The notes under the pieces: generated by a model | What the model was told of the DNA's origin: nothing | What the model saw: the letters and a program-made list of their open reading frames with translations, nothing else | The model's database searches: none | Part shown: in pieces, positions 34,258-43,007 of the stretch | Numbering within the stretch: the stretch's first letter is position 1 | Layout: the number at the start of each line of letters is the position of its first letter | Position numbers and translations under genes: made by a program | Assembly: GCA_017601225.1 (NCBI GenBank) | Contig: JAFNIX010000003.1 | Span: 62,001 to 126,000, forward strand | Direction: 5' to 3' | From: Candidatus Brockarchaeota archaeon | Lineage (GTDB): Archaea > Thermoproteota > EX4484-205 > JAAOZP01 | DNA length: 64,000 bases

Positions 34258-35970
34258 GTGCAGTTATTGCAGCGCCTCGAATACCGGCAAGTTCTACGTC
34301 CTGCCGAGTTAGACGAAAAGGTTTTAAGACAGTTTCATGAGGATGAAAGGGGGACTTTGACGAACAGTGCCGACCTATGGAGAGAATACTGTAGTTTCTA
34401 CGAGAAGCCTTTCGAGCAGCAGCTGGAGATCAACGAGGCTCTTCTAAAGGAACACCTTGCCAGATGGGGAAGGACTGCTCAGGCGAAAATCCTTTGTCCA
34501 AACGGTTTTCAGAGTATTAATGATATTCCGGTGACTAGCTACAAAGACTATCCAGTGCTGCTCGAATTCAAGAAGAGGATAGAGAGCCTTGAGAAAAGCT
34601 CGCCCAGGATGCCTGGAGAACTATACTGGGACTATTACGACAGGATCGGGAGGCTTGCATCTAAGTCGCTATCTGACTATCTGATTGGAGATTTCTCACT
34701 TGCAGTTAAGACAAGCGGCACGACGAGTGAACCGAAATGGATACCTCACGGCAATGTTTTCTGGGAGAACTTTAGGCAGGATGTAATAGCCACGACGTTG
34801 ATTGCTTGCAGTAACTCTTGGGGTATTACAAAATTCGAGAAAGGTGATAGAGGGTTAAACTTCACGGCATCTGCACCATTTCTTACGGGCTGGGGGAGAA
34901 AAGCTTCCCAAGGGCTGGTGATAGATGTTCCACCTGTAAGTGTTATGGACGAGATTTCAGAAGCGCGGAGGCGATTTTTCGTCGCATTAGAATATCTTAA
35001 AAATGGTCATAACGTGAATTTGGCAGGCGGTATTGCACCAAGTGTATACCTAATGTGCGAGTATTTCTCTAATCCAGAGACTCTCTTTGAAGAATATTAT
35101 AGGTCAATGGACTTTAGCTTTGCAAAGTTTTACCTTCTCCAGAAATGGGCTCAGGCTAAATTTTTTAAGAAACCTAGAAATCTTAGAGATTACCTTAACT
35201 TAAAGGGGTTAATGATCGGCGGTGTCGATACAGCTCTATATGCTGATTATATCAAGACTAAGCTGGAGGTAGATCCTCTCTGTATCTACGGTGTCTCGGA
35301 ACTAGGTATCGTGATGTTTGGATCCCCCGATAGGAAAGGAGAACTTATGCCTAATTTAAGGAGTTGCTATTTCGAGTTTAGAGATGAAAAGGGGGTTATA
35401 GTGAAAATAGATGAAATTAAGCCTGGCTGTGTTTACGATCTTATAGTCACTCCCTTTGGAGGTCTTTTTTCGCGCTATGATGTAGGAGATACTGTACTTG
35501 TTGTCGATGTGAGAGATGATGGGATGCCCGTTTTTCGTTTTTGGGGTAGGAAAAATCAAATGATAGCAATACGCGGATTTCTTCCTCGTGTGACGGAAGC
35601 TCTAGCAGTACAGATAATGGCTAGGGCCGGATTGAGTCTTTCGGATAAATGGGCATTTACCAAGTCTATTGACAAGCATGAGAAAATTCTTGTTCTTATG
35701 GAAAATACTTGGGGGTTACAGAAATCAGAGGCGGAGAGAAGAATATTTCAAGCATTTTTAGCGGTTAGTGAGGATTTCAGACACCTAGTTGCTGAAAACC
35801 ATATAAATGATCCTAATGATATTATAGAAGTGGAGTATCTTAAACCAGGGGCTTTTCTCAGATATGCCATGGAAAGGGGGAAGAGGGGGGTTCCTATGGG
35901 TCAGATTAAGCCACCAAAAATAATACCACCAGAACGACAGGATATATGTGAGGATCTTAGGAGGTTATAA
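34258..35970 (+). CDS. GH3-family acyl-acid amido synthetase homologue
   Basis: A 570-residue member of the GH3 auxin-responsive family, adenylate-forming enzymes that link carboxylic acids to amino acids (JAR1 in plants) and related bacterial/archaeal enzymes of unknown substrate. The P-loop TSGTTSEPK is at 152-160, the second motif has IYGVSELGIVMFG, and the third is SRYDVGDTVLV with the ATP-ribose aspartate; FRFWGRKNQMIAIRG follows. Start is GTG. From about 34780 the DNA becomes clearly AT-rich, continuing into the next gene. It lies between a KaiC ATPase and a 7TM protein, so it may make or modify a signalling amide. Substrate unknown. Confidence 0.8.
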   Translation: MQLLQRLEYRQVLRPAELDEKVLRQFHEDERGTLTNSADLWREYCSFYEKPFEQQLEINEALLKEHLARWGRTAQAKILCPNGFQSINDIPVTSYKDYPVLLEFKKRIESLEKSSPRMPGELYWDYYDRIGRLASKSLSDYLIGDFSLAVKTSGTTSEPKWIPHGNVFWENFRQDVIATTLIACSNSWGITKFEKGDRGLNFTASAPFLTGWGRKASQGLVIDVPPVSVMDEISEARRRFFVALEYLKNGHNVNLAGGIAPSVYLMCEYFSNPETLFEEYYRSMDFSFAKFYLLQKWAQAKFFKKPRNLRDYLNLKGLMIGGVDTALYADYIKTKLEVDPLCIYGVSELGIVMFGSPDRKGELMPNLRSCYFEFRDEKGVIVKIDEIKPGCVYDLIVTPFGGLFSRYDVGDTVLVVDVRDDGMPVFRFWGRKNQMIAIRGFLPRVTEALAVQIMARAGLSLSDKWAFTKSIDKHEKILVLMENTWGLQKSEAERRIFQAFLAVSEDFRHLVAENHINDPNDIIEVEYLKPGAFLRYAMERGKRGVPMGQIKPPKIIPPERQDICEDLRRL

Positions 35971-35975
35971 TAGTA

Positions 35976-38093
35976 TTGAGTGAAGGTTCAATGATATGGT
36001 CTTCCATCTACCTTATAACTGGCATATTATCCTTCTTATTATCCTTAGATATCTTACTAAAGCAGCGTCACTCAATTATACATCAACGATTTTTCATTTA
36101 CGGATTAGCAACGTCATTACATCTCATCGTTAACTTCTTTAAACTGATCGCATCTGATGCAGATTTATCATTGAGATTCTTCAGATTTTCTAACTCGTTA
36201 TACTTTGTTTCAATTGGGCTATTAGCGTATCTCGTTTATGGGTTCATAACTGATAGAGAAAAAGAAAGAAACTACTATCTCATACTCCTCCCACCAGTTT
36301 TTGTTATAACTATTTCTAGTTTCATATCGTACAAAGCAAAGTTATCGGCCTTCGGGTGGATGTTTATCCCCGATCCCGCCATCACTATCGAGGGTATAGT
36401 GACATTTTTATATATGGCAGGATATTCTCTATTCATAACAATTATCCTCTATAATTCCATAAAAGGAGCCAAAGTTCCTTGGCTTAGGAAAAAGTATAGC
36501 CTGATGTTGTTTAGCTTCACTATATTTCAAATAATAGGTATAATGCTCTTTAATGCTCTTTTGATTTATTTCGAAAATATTCCGCCTACCAGTGGCCCAT
36601 TCTACTTCTTATCTTTCATATTGCTTTCATATTCTTTCACTATAGGTCCACCTAAAGAAGTTATATTGACCCGTCTTGACAACCCGTTGACAGATTCCTA
36701 CCGGAAGTTTCTTAACAAGCTGATTGATGTTGCTCCGCCGGATGAGCTTGGTTTAAAAACTATGGATTTGTTGGAATACTTGGATAAGACTCGTCTCAGC
36801 GACGTGGTTACCTATGACAGGTTAAGGATAATTTTAAACGCTGAGAAGATTGAGAGCCTTAACAGTATTCAGGCTTTGGATAAAACACTGGAGTATTTCG
36901 AGGGTAGAGAATGGACTCATAGGGCTGCGGACGAGTTGATGGAGGTCATTGAAAGCATATATTTCAATTTAAAATCATCTGAGGATAAGGAGGCCTTCAG
37001 AACAATCATTATGAATCACCAGGAATATCTAAAGAAAACAGATATTATATACGGGTTGGCTTCGGGCGAGTTTCTGGCTTTCATCAGCTCAGACGCGTCC
37101 TTAGAGGGTTTTCCCGAGTGGGAGGCTGTTCTCCGCCTCTATAGGCGTCTTCTTCTGCCTGTTCGAAAGCTTATCGCAGGCCCACTTGCCCCCGAGTTCT
37201 TCAAGAGGATGAGGAGCATGGATGTGGCGAAGCATCTTGATGTTTCAACGGACGGAGAGATAGGTATTGATCGCGTCATCGCCTATGTTAGGACGATTCC
37301 AAATGGGAGGAGGCTTGAAACAGTTACGGAGACTTTCAACGCACTTCTGTCAACAGTGTTAAGCTACTTGGCGAGGGAGGATGTCTCTCTTTTCGAAAAC
37401 TATCTGGGGGTTATGAGAAGGATATTCATGCTTAACTGTGGGGCAAAGGGTGTTTGGAAGACCTATTATTCTCTGGTGGATAGGTTGACTTCGGAGATTG
37501 GTAGGCAGCGAATAACCAGGCTTGTCCGCATGGAGGACAGTAGTGTTGAGGATCTGAACGCTTTCTCCGGGGCATTCGGCTTAACGCACGACAAGCTTCT
37601 CCGCAAGAAAATACTTTTCGAATACAATCCGAAATATCTTTACGAGCCTTATGTGGCTAAGGCTGTGCGCGAGATATATGCTAATACTGAGAGATGCGTA
37701 ATGCTTCTTAGGCCTGCGAGCGGAGTATTGTCGCAGATCCCAACCTTGGAGAACGTTAAGCTCATACCTGTTGTAACCATGGGAGCTAAGCCTGGCGAAA
37801 GCGTTTCCTTCGACGATGTTACTCAGATGATTAACGCTATCAACAGGTCTCTGGATTCAGAGATGCACACCTGGATTATTCTCGATATTTCAGACATGAT
37901 TCTCTCAACCAGCATGGAGCAGGCGTATGCTTTCGCCAGACACGCGATCGAGCTTGTCACAGCCAAGAACGCTTCAGCAATATTTATGCTGAATGAGCCC
38001 GCTCACGATCTTAGCGTGAAGACCGCTTTTGAAGGATTGTTTTCAACAATACTTCAGGTGGATGATAAGCCAAGGCTTCTAAAACTAGTGTGA
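35976..38093 (+). CDS. 7TM sensor protein with C-terminal DUF835-like domain
   Basis: A 705-residue protein. Residues ~1-225 contain seven hydrophobic helices (first ITGILSFLLSLDIL, last FYFLSFILLSYSF), like the 7TM sensor module of some histidine kinases. A long helical middle (~230-560) has no kinase H-box. The last 130 residues (RCVMLLRPASG, VKLIPVVTMG, TWIILDISDMIL, SAIFMLNEPAHDL) resemble DUF835, a KaiC-like fold without Walker motifs found in archaeal sensor proteins. The start is TTG, five bases after the GH3 stop; an ATG at 35991 is an alternative. The first third is AT-rich and the rest is not. Probable membrane receptor for the KaiC partner. Confidence 0.72.
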   Translation: MSEGSMIWSSIYLITGILSFLLSLDILLKQRHSIIHQRFFIYGLATSLHLIVNFFKLIASDADLSLRFFRFSNSLYFVSIGLLAYLVYGFITDREKERNYYLILLPPVFVITISSFISYKAKLSAFGWMFIPDPAITIEGIVTFLYMAGYSLFITIILYNSIKGAKVPWLRKKYSLMLFSFTIFQIIGIMLFNALLIYFENIPPTSGPFYFLSFILLSYSFTIGPPKEVILTRLDNPLTDSYRKFLNKLIDVAPPDELGLKTMDLLEYLDKTRLSDVVTYDRLRIILNAEKIESLNSIQALDKTLEYFEGREWTHRAADELMEVIESIYFNLKSSEDKEAFRTIIMNHQEYLKKTDIIYGLASGEFLAFISSDASLEGFPEWEAVLRLYRRLLLPVRKLIAGPLAPEFFKRMRSMDVAKHLDVSTDGEIGIDRVIAYVRTIPNGRRLETVTETFNALLSTVLSYLAREDVSLFENYLGVMRRIFMLNCGAKGVWKTYYSLVDRLTSEIGRQRITRLVRMEDSSVEDLNAFSGAFGLTHDKLLRKKILFEYNPKYLYEPYVAKAVREIYANTERCVMLLRPASGVLSQIPTLENVKLIPVVTMGAKPGESVSFDDVTQMINAINRSLDSEMHTWIILDISDMILSTSMEQAYAFARHAIELVTAKNASAIFMLNEPAHDLSVKTAFEGLFSTILQVDDKPRLLKLV

Positions 38094-38135
38094 CCCTAGT
38101 CATACTTGCCCTGCCGAAGACGTGAATAAAAGGAC

Positions 38136-39224
38136 TTACCTGGATATTTCCGCTTTTTTCAACTCTTCATAGAGTCCCCTGGCCCTGCTGTCCTCTTCGA
38201 AATGCTTTCTTATCGGCTCAACCATCTTGTCGATCGCGTCTGCCACGGCGTTTTTCAGGTCAAGCGGGTGAAGGAGGCCCTTAACATAGGCATCCTCCAG
38301 CTCCTCGTAAGAATGAAACTCAACGGGTCCCCCATACTTGGAGGGCCTCTCAACGCGGAAGCTCTTGAATTTCCTGAAGACTATGTGTCTAGTCCAGTCT
38401 AGTATCGGGTTGTTCTCCGCAACCCTTTCAGGACAGTAGGCTGATAAAACCTTCCGGAAAATCGTCTCCCTAGAGTCATGCACGAATATGCTTGACTCAG
38501 GCTTGCTCTTGCTCATCTTCGAGCTTATTTGAACATCTATATGCTTATCCTCGTCGAAGCCCTCAGGCTCCTTCACTCCTTGAAGACCCATAAGCATGTG
38601 GTGGCTTACCACAACAGGCTTCCAGTATCCCAGCCTTGGTCCGACCTCCCTGGCTAGCATGTTAGCCCTCCTCTGGTCTAACCCAAGCTGGCAGATGTCT
38701 GCGCCAAGCATGAAGATGTCGGTGACCTGCATCATGGGGTAGAAGTATTGGGCGACGTCTTTCAACTCGCCCTTCTTCCTCCCCATTATTGTCAGTGCTC
38801 TCTCAGCCCTGGAAACAGTGGTGAGCTTAGCAACCTGTATCACGTTCCTCCAGTATTCGCTTGAATCAACAAGGTCGCTCGCCCAGACTGTTTCAACGCT
38901 GCTGAAATCAACCCCTGCGGCCCTCCAAACCTCTATGAAGTATTCTCCGCACATCCTTATCTTCTCCAGGTCGCCCCCCAGCTTCCTGTTTATCCAGGCA
39001 AACCAGTCTGCAAGGTAAAGCTTGAACCTTATCCCCGCCCTTATCAGAGGCTCCAGCAAAATCGGCCTGAAGACGCCGAAAGCAATGTGTGCAAGCCCCG
39101 AGGGCTCGAAGCCGTCGTATGCCACGGGATGCTCCTTTGTTTCTAGAAGCGTCCTAAGCTCCTCAAGCGTCACAATCTCCTCTCCTACGCTTTTAACGAG
39201 CTCAAGCCTCTCCTCTATGTCCAA
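38136..39224 (-). CDS. tyrS: tyrosyl-tRNA synthetase
   Basis: A 362-residue class I synthetase of the archaeal/eukaryotic TyrRS type. The HIGH-like motif is HIAFG at 46-50, the tyrosine-binding region has VAYDGFEPSG and YFYPMMQVTDIF, GADICQLGLDQRRAN matches TyrRS rather than TrpRS, and KMSKS appears in SSKMSKSKPES. No C-terminal EMAP or S4 domain is present, typical for archaea. It charges tRNA-Tyr in the cytosol. Convergent with the 7TM gene (42-base gap). No regulatory leader visible. Confidence 0.95.
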   Translation of the reverse strand: MDIEERLELVKSVGEEIVTLEELRTLLETKEHPVAYDGFEPSGLAHIAFGVFRPILLEPLIRAGIRFKLYLADWFAWINRKLGGDLEKIRMCGEYFIEVWRAAGVDFSSVETVWASDLVDSSEYWRNVIQVAKLTTVSRAERALTIMGRKKGELKDVAQYFYPMMQVTDIFMLGADICQLGLDQRRANMLAREVGPRLGYWKPVVVSHHMLMGLQGVKEPEGFDEDKHIDVQISSKMSKSKPESSIFVHDSRETIFRKVLSAYCPERVAENNPILDWTRHIVFRKFKSFRVERPSKYGGPVEFHSYEELEDAYVKGLLHPLDLKNAVADAIDKMVEPIRKHFEEDSRARGLYEELKKAEISR

Positions 39225-39395
39225 GCCGATGTCAAACTATCTTATTTGCTTTTAAGTATTTTATGCTTTCCTGGCTTACAAGCTCTCTCCCAACCGGTCT
39301 AAGATACGGCATTCAGGAATGACTAGCGTTTCATAATTAGTTTCGTTAAAGGGAATTTAGCCTAGTGGAAGGTTAAGTGTGTTGCCTTCAAGAAC

Positions 39396-40394
39396 TTACT
39401 TAATAGCCTCTGTACGGTAATTTCTAAGGCGAAGTTTTGCTCCGTATCTTGCTGCTTCATGCGCGCGCACTGATTGATCTGGAGGTACTTCCGATTCCCC
39501 CAGGAGGATGTGGCTAACCACTTTAAACCCCGCCTGCTTAAAAGCATCAGAAAACCCCTCAATAGAAAGCGGGGTCTCCCTGTACCATCTCGTCCTCACC
39601 TCTGCAGGAAGCTTCTTAAACTCGTCCTTATCCACCATGCTGTTAACGGAGAATAAGATCCCACCGGGCTTCAAGACACGATAAACCTCCCTAACACTTT
39701 CCATACTCCCAACCTCAAGGAGACCCCCTACTTCACTCACGATGTCAATCGAATCGGATTTGATGGGCATCTCCTTTATGTCGAATTGGGCGAGTGAGAC
39801 ATTGGGAGTGTTCTTACCTTTGAGGAACTTCTCCCACTCCTGAAGTAGACCTAGGCCTAAATCGTTCATCAGGATCATGGCCTCAGGATTTATTTGAAGC
39901 ACAAGCGGGACGAAGCCGCCTTGTGGCCCAGTGGCTATATCAAGGATTAAACTTCCTCTTTCGGCTATGCGCTTAGCAAACTCCCTCAGAGCAGGATCCT
40001 TACTACGAAACTCCCAGCTAGATTCTAGCGCGTGCACTTCTCGTAAGTGCTTGAGAAGATTGAATGAAGGCCAAGTATCTTTCTGACTGAATATGGGAAT
40101 CCCATCGATCACGGGATACATTTCGGGCTCCCCATAAGCATATAAGTAACCGTTAATCCATTTTCTACCTATCCATGATTCTTCTCGATAGCTTCCTAAG
40201 AATATCTTTTCCGCTTCTTTAATTTCCTCGAGCAACTTGAGGAACTCCTCGGGCCACTTCTCGGTTGGAGAGAATACTAACACCGGAATGCCGTCACTAC
40301 CATCGACGCTGCCGAAGAATATTAGCGGCTTATGTTTTTTAGGATGCACAAAGAGGCTTTGAAATCTCGGGTGCATGGGACACGCCTCTATCAT
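39396..40394 (-). CDS. class I SAM-dependent methyltransferase
   Basis: A 332-residue protein. The first 110 residues resemble the Trm112-like lead seen in archaeal methyltransferases (short beta segments around PVIDGIPIFS). The SAM domain starts LILDIATGPQGGFVPL near residue 150, followed by the acidic ILMNDLG loop, IDIVSEVGGLLEVG and the strand EVYRVLKPGGILFSV, which is the typical motif of UbiE-like enzymes. Methyl acceptor is not obvious. AT content is higher than neighbours such as tyrS. Transcribed alone. Confidence 0.82.
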   Translation of the reverse strand: MIEACPMHPRFQSLFVHPKKHKPLIFFGSVDGSDGIPVLVFSPTEKWPEEFLKLLEEIKEAEKIFLGSYREESWIGRKWINGYLYAYGEPEMYPVIDGIPIFSQKDTWPSFNLLKHLREVHALESSWEFRSKDPALREFAKRIAERGSLILDIATGPQGGFVPLVLQINPEAMILMNDLGLGLLQEWEKFLKGKNTPNVSLAQFDIKEMPIKSDSIDIVSEVGGLLEVGSMESVREVYRVLKPGGILFSVNSMVDKDEFKKLPAEVRTRWYRETPLSIEGFSDAFKQAGFKVVSHILLGESEVPPDQSVRAHEAARYGAKLRLRNYRTEAIK

Positions 40395-40526
40395 TTCGAA
40401 TCGATTTGACGTTTTTAAACTTTTGGCAAATGATTATTCCAAATCTAAAATCTTACCTTTTCCTTCAGCCTAGCTGTAGAGCCTGGTGCTTAAAAGATAA
40501 AAACTACTTTTTCAGACGTTGTAAAT

Positions 40527-40991
40527 ATGCTTCTGTCAAGTAAGGATTTGGAAGTCTTCCTTAAAAAACGGAACGTGAAGCATAGGATATTTTTCCACGG
40601 GGAGACTTATTCCGCTGAAAAAGCCAGCAGGGAGCTCGGGGTCAGTCTCGATCAGGTTGCTAAAACAGTTGTCTTCGTCAACGAGAGGAGTGAGCCGTTG
40701 ATAGTGGTTGTCCCGGGTGGACGCAGGGTTAACCAGGATAAGCTCGCGAAAACACTCGGCTTCAAGAAACTGAGGTTAGCCACGGGTGAGGAGGTTTTAA
40801 GCCATACCGGGTATGAGGCTGGGTCTGTTCCACCGGTTGGCCACTTGAAGCAGCTGCCCGCTGTGGTCGACGAAACCCTGTTAGCTAGGGATAAGGTTTA
40901 CGCGGGTGGAGGGGCTGTCAACGCCACTCTCGAAATCTCTCCCGTGGACATCGTGAGGCTGCTTAACGCCAAAGTGATGAAGATCCCGTAG
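40527..40991 (+). CDS. YbaK/ProX-type aminoacyl-tRNA editing protein
   Basis: A 154-residue YbaK/EbsC-fold protein that hydrolyses mischarged aminoacyl-tRNA such as Cys- or Ala-tRNA-Pro. The conserved Lys is in VAKTVVFVNE, followed by VVVPGGRRVNQDKLA and the GYEAGSVPPVG loop, the substrate-binding GxxPP motif of the family; YAGGGAVNATLEIS follows. All are present and length is normal. Freestanding editing factor in the cytosol. No operon partner. Confidence 0.92.
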   Translation: MLLSSKDLEVFLKKRNVKHRIFFHGETYSAEKASRELGVSLDQVAKTVVFVNERSEPLIVVVPGGRRVNQDKLAKTLGFKKLRLATGEEVLSHTGYEAGSVPPVGHLKQLPAVVDETLLARDKVYAGGGAVNATLEISPVDIVRLLNAKVMKIP

Positions 40992-41145
40992 TGGCTAACC
41001 GCGCATCAACCTTAAAAAACGAAGTGAAAAAGTCGTCTGTGGGAGTTTGAACGTGTATGAGGTTGTCGTCCATGGACTCCTCCTCTAAGATCTACACTCC
41101 AAGCATCTTTTTTCTCCAGCCTCGGTTTTTCCTTGCTTCAGAAGC
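40992..41145. other. gap with partial copy of nitroreductase 5' end
   Basis: At 41041-41064 the sequence GGGAGTTTGAACGTGTATGA resembles the start of the nitroreductase gene at 42370-42393 (GGGAGTGTTGAACGTGTATG), after which the two diverge. It is followed by stops, so it looks like a small duplicate scar. Confidence 0.4.
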
Positions 41146-41805
41146 CTATATGCGCCGCCTTCTCCTGGATTTTACGGGCTCGATGCCCTTGCTTATTAAG
41201 AACTCGTCCCACATATCCTCGCTTATGAACATCTCCCTGGCCTCAGCGATCGCGTCGACCCTCCTCATGACCTCTCTGACCATCTGTTCCTCGTCCATCC
41301 CCGCCGAGTTGAAAGTTGTCACGAAGCCGGACTCATAATCTATGTTGAACCTCACTTCAAAACCGTATTTGTCGCTTACTCTCCTCGCCACTTCATTGGC
41401 CCACATGTGCTCCTTAGCGTAATATGCGATACTCCCCTTCATCCTCAAATACTTCTCAAACATCCCCTGCCTGAAGTCCTCAATTATCCTATCTTCTTCC
41501 TTGTCTTTCTTCTCATAAATCTCCCTCCTCTCCTCCTCCGTCTTCGCCTCCTCATATTTTCGCCTGTATTTCTTATATAGGTGGAACTCCCGTATTCCGT
41601 CGCCGGTGCGCACGGGGCCGGTGTCGACCTCAACCCTTCCATCTTTATATGACGTGAGGAAGATGTCGTAAAAAGGAGGCAACCTGACAATTATAAACCA
41701 CTTCTCTGTAAGCGCGGGCGTAAGCAGCTCAATTGAGCTAAAATGCTCATGCTTAAACTTCTCGGTCAGCAGGCTTCTCAACTTCTCCACGATGTTCTCA
41801 CTCAT
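41146..41805 (-). CDS. uncharacterised protein with charged coiled region
   Basis: A 219-residue soluble protein not recognised. Residues 1-75 look like an alpha/beta domain with PPFYDIFLTSYKDGRVEVD. Residues ~76-120 form a very charged helix (KYRRKYEEAKTEEERRE). The C-terminal third is helical with a beta hairpin FEVRFNIDYESGFVTTF, and the last residues are a run of arginines. No catalytic motif or signal peptide. Its ATG overlaps the stop of a short upstream frame (ATGA at 41802-41805), which looks like the end of a degraded gene of an operon. Confidence 0.65.
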   Translation of the reverse strand: MSENIVEKLRSLLTEKFKHEHFSSIELLTPALTEKWFIIVRLPPFYDIFLTSYKDGRVEVDTGPVRTGDGIREFHLYKKYRRKYEEAKTEEERREIYEKKDKEEDRIIEDFRQGMFEKYLRMKGSIAYYAKEHMWANEVARRVSDKYGFEVRFNIDYESGFVTTFNSAGMDEEQMVREVMRRVDAIAEAREMFISEDMWDEFLISKGIEPVKSRRRRRI

Positions 41806-42000
41806 TCTCCCAGTTCACCCTTGGTGCAGACCTTTATAAGCGGAGGCGTGCCCGGCTCGCCAGCAAGGGCTCGTACCGGGTCGTATGAGAAGCCTATCGC
41901 TATGCCGTACTGAACGTCCTTATATTTACTATCCTCGGCCGACTCGGGGAGCGGTATTTAACGGCGAATTCTTGGGCAAATCAGGCGAATAAAGGACCAT
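41802..42000 (-). pseudogene. C-terminal gene fragment upstream of uncharacterised gene
   Basis: The minus strand from 41957 to 41802 is open and reads like protein (SAEDSKYKDVQYGIAIGF, then VRALAGEPGTPPLIKV) with the stop overlapping the next gene's ATG by four bases. There is no start codon in this frame. An ATG at 42000 begins a different frame (MVLYSPDLPKNSPLN) that would join it by a one-base shift near 41950. It therefore looks like a truncated or frameshifted gene. Protein family not recognised. Confidence 0.4.
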
Positions 42001-42012
42001 TGGGAGCGCAGG

Positions 42013-42173
42013 GGTAAGCGACGATGAGTCTTAAATTTTAGCTTATCAGCAGGTAAACATCCGTTTACCTCAGGTAAACGTTCGTTTACTATAAAGCGGC
42101 GGCAACCCTTCCATTTCATCTAGTTCTGTATTACTAGGTTTCATCATTCCTCTTAACTTCATCGTCGCTTACC
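42013..42173. repeat. 161-bp segment bounded by perfect 15-bp inverted repeats
   Basis: GGTAAGCGACGATGA at 42013-42027 is the exact reverse complement of 42159-42173. The 131 bases between them include two tandem palindromes. It may be a small mobile element (MITE-like) or a structured RNA/regulatory region. A frame on the minus strand (42134-42268, GTG start) reads through the right arm as EVSDDEV, so a tiny gene is also possible. Confidence 0.55.
42051..42091. promoter_or_regulatory. tandem palindromes AGGTAAAC-N4-GTTTACCT
   Basis: AGGTAAACATCCGTTTACCT (42051-42070) is a perfect 8-bp-arm palindrome. A near copy, AGGTAAACGTTCGTTTACT, begins 21 bases later at 42072. A 21-base period equals two helix turns, as in operators bound by two dimers. 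They could also be tandem RNA hairpins with four-base loops. No neighbouring regulator is obvious. Confidence 0.5.
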
Positions 42174-42372
42174 TCCCATACGACCACCTTCCCGCCCAGA
42201 GTCGAGCCCTCTCGGCTTGCCCCGCTCTTCGAGACCAGCTGTGGAAGACGATAACCATGTACAACCACAATCGGTAGCTAACTTCACATACTCGCCAGAA
42301 GGACCTCGCGTAAACGAAAACGGTAACCAGCTGCAACAGCCTTAAAAAGGCATAGGGAGAAAACTCGTTAAG

Positions 42373-42978
42373 GTGGGAGTGTTGAACGTGTATGAGGCTG
42401 CTGTGAGCCGCAGAACCATACGCAGGTTTACTCAGAAACCAATACCCATGCAGGTTTTGAAAAAGCTTTTGAACGCCGCTAGGCTGGCTCCCTCCGGTGG
42501 AAACATTCAGCCCTGCGAGTACGTTTTAGTGACTGAGAAAGATTTGCTCGACAAGGTTTTCAACACTCTTAAATGGGCCATGTATCTTGCTCCCCAGGGC
42601 ACCCCGAGGGAGGGTGAGAGGCCCACCGCGTACGTCGTCGTCCTGATTAACACGAGGAAGAAGCCTGAGGGAGGAGAGGTTGACTGCGCTGCCGCGATAG
42701 AAAACATGATTCTAACAGCCTGGGAGGAGGGTGTTGGAGCATGCTGGATGGCTTCAATAGACCGCGAGAAGCTTAGGGAAATCCTTTCAATACCCGAGCA
42801 CTGCAGGATATGTTTCGTCGTAGCTCTGGGTTACAGGGCTGAGGAGCCCGTTGTCGAGGAAATGAGGGGCGAAGATGTGAAATACTGGAGGGATGAGAAC
42901 GGTGTTCTGCACGTTCCTAAGCGTAGGCTTGATGATATAATTTTTCTCAACAGCTATGGCAATAAGACAGGATTGTAA
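42373..42978 (+). CDS. nitroreductase-family flavoprotein
   Basis: A 201-residue FMN-dependent nitroreductase. SRRTIRRFTQKPIP near the N-terminus is the FMN-phosphate motif, LAPSGGNIQPCEYVLV is the isoalloxazine contact, and the C-terminal GVGACWMASIDRE and VVALGYRAEEP are typical for the family. It reduces nitro compounds, quinones or flavins using NAD(P)H as a homodimer. The first possible start is GTG at 42373; TTG six bases later or GTG 15 bases later would change the N-terminus by only a few residues. No clear TATA within 40 bases. Confidence 0.9.
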   Translation: MGVLNVYEAAVSRRTIRRFTQKPIPMQVLKKLLNAARLAPSGGNIQPCEYVLVTEKDLLDKVFNTLKWAMYLAPQGTPREGERPTAYVVVLINTRKKPEGGEVDCAAAIENMILTAWEEGVGACWMASIDREKLREILSIPEHCRICFVVALGYRAEEPVVEEMRGEDVKYWRDENGVLHVPKRRLDDIIFLNSYGNKTGL

Positions 42979-43007
42979 CGCTGTTAGCACGCTATCAAAC
43001 CTAGTGG

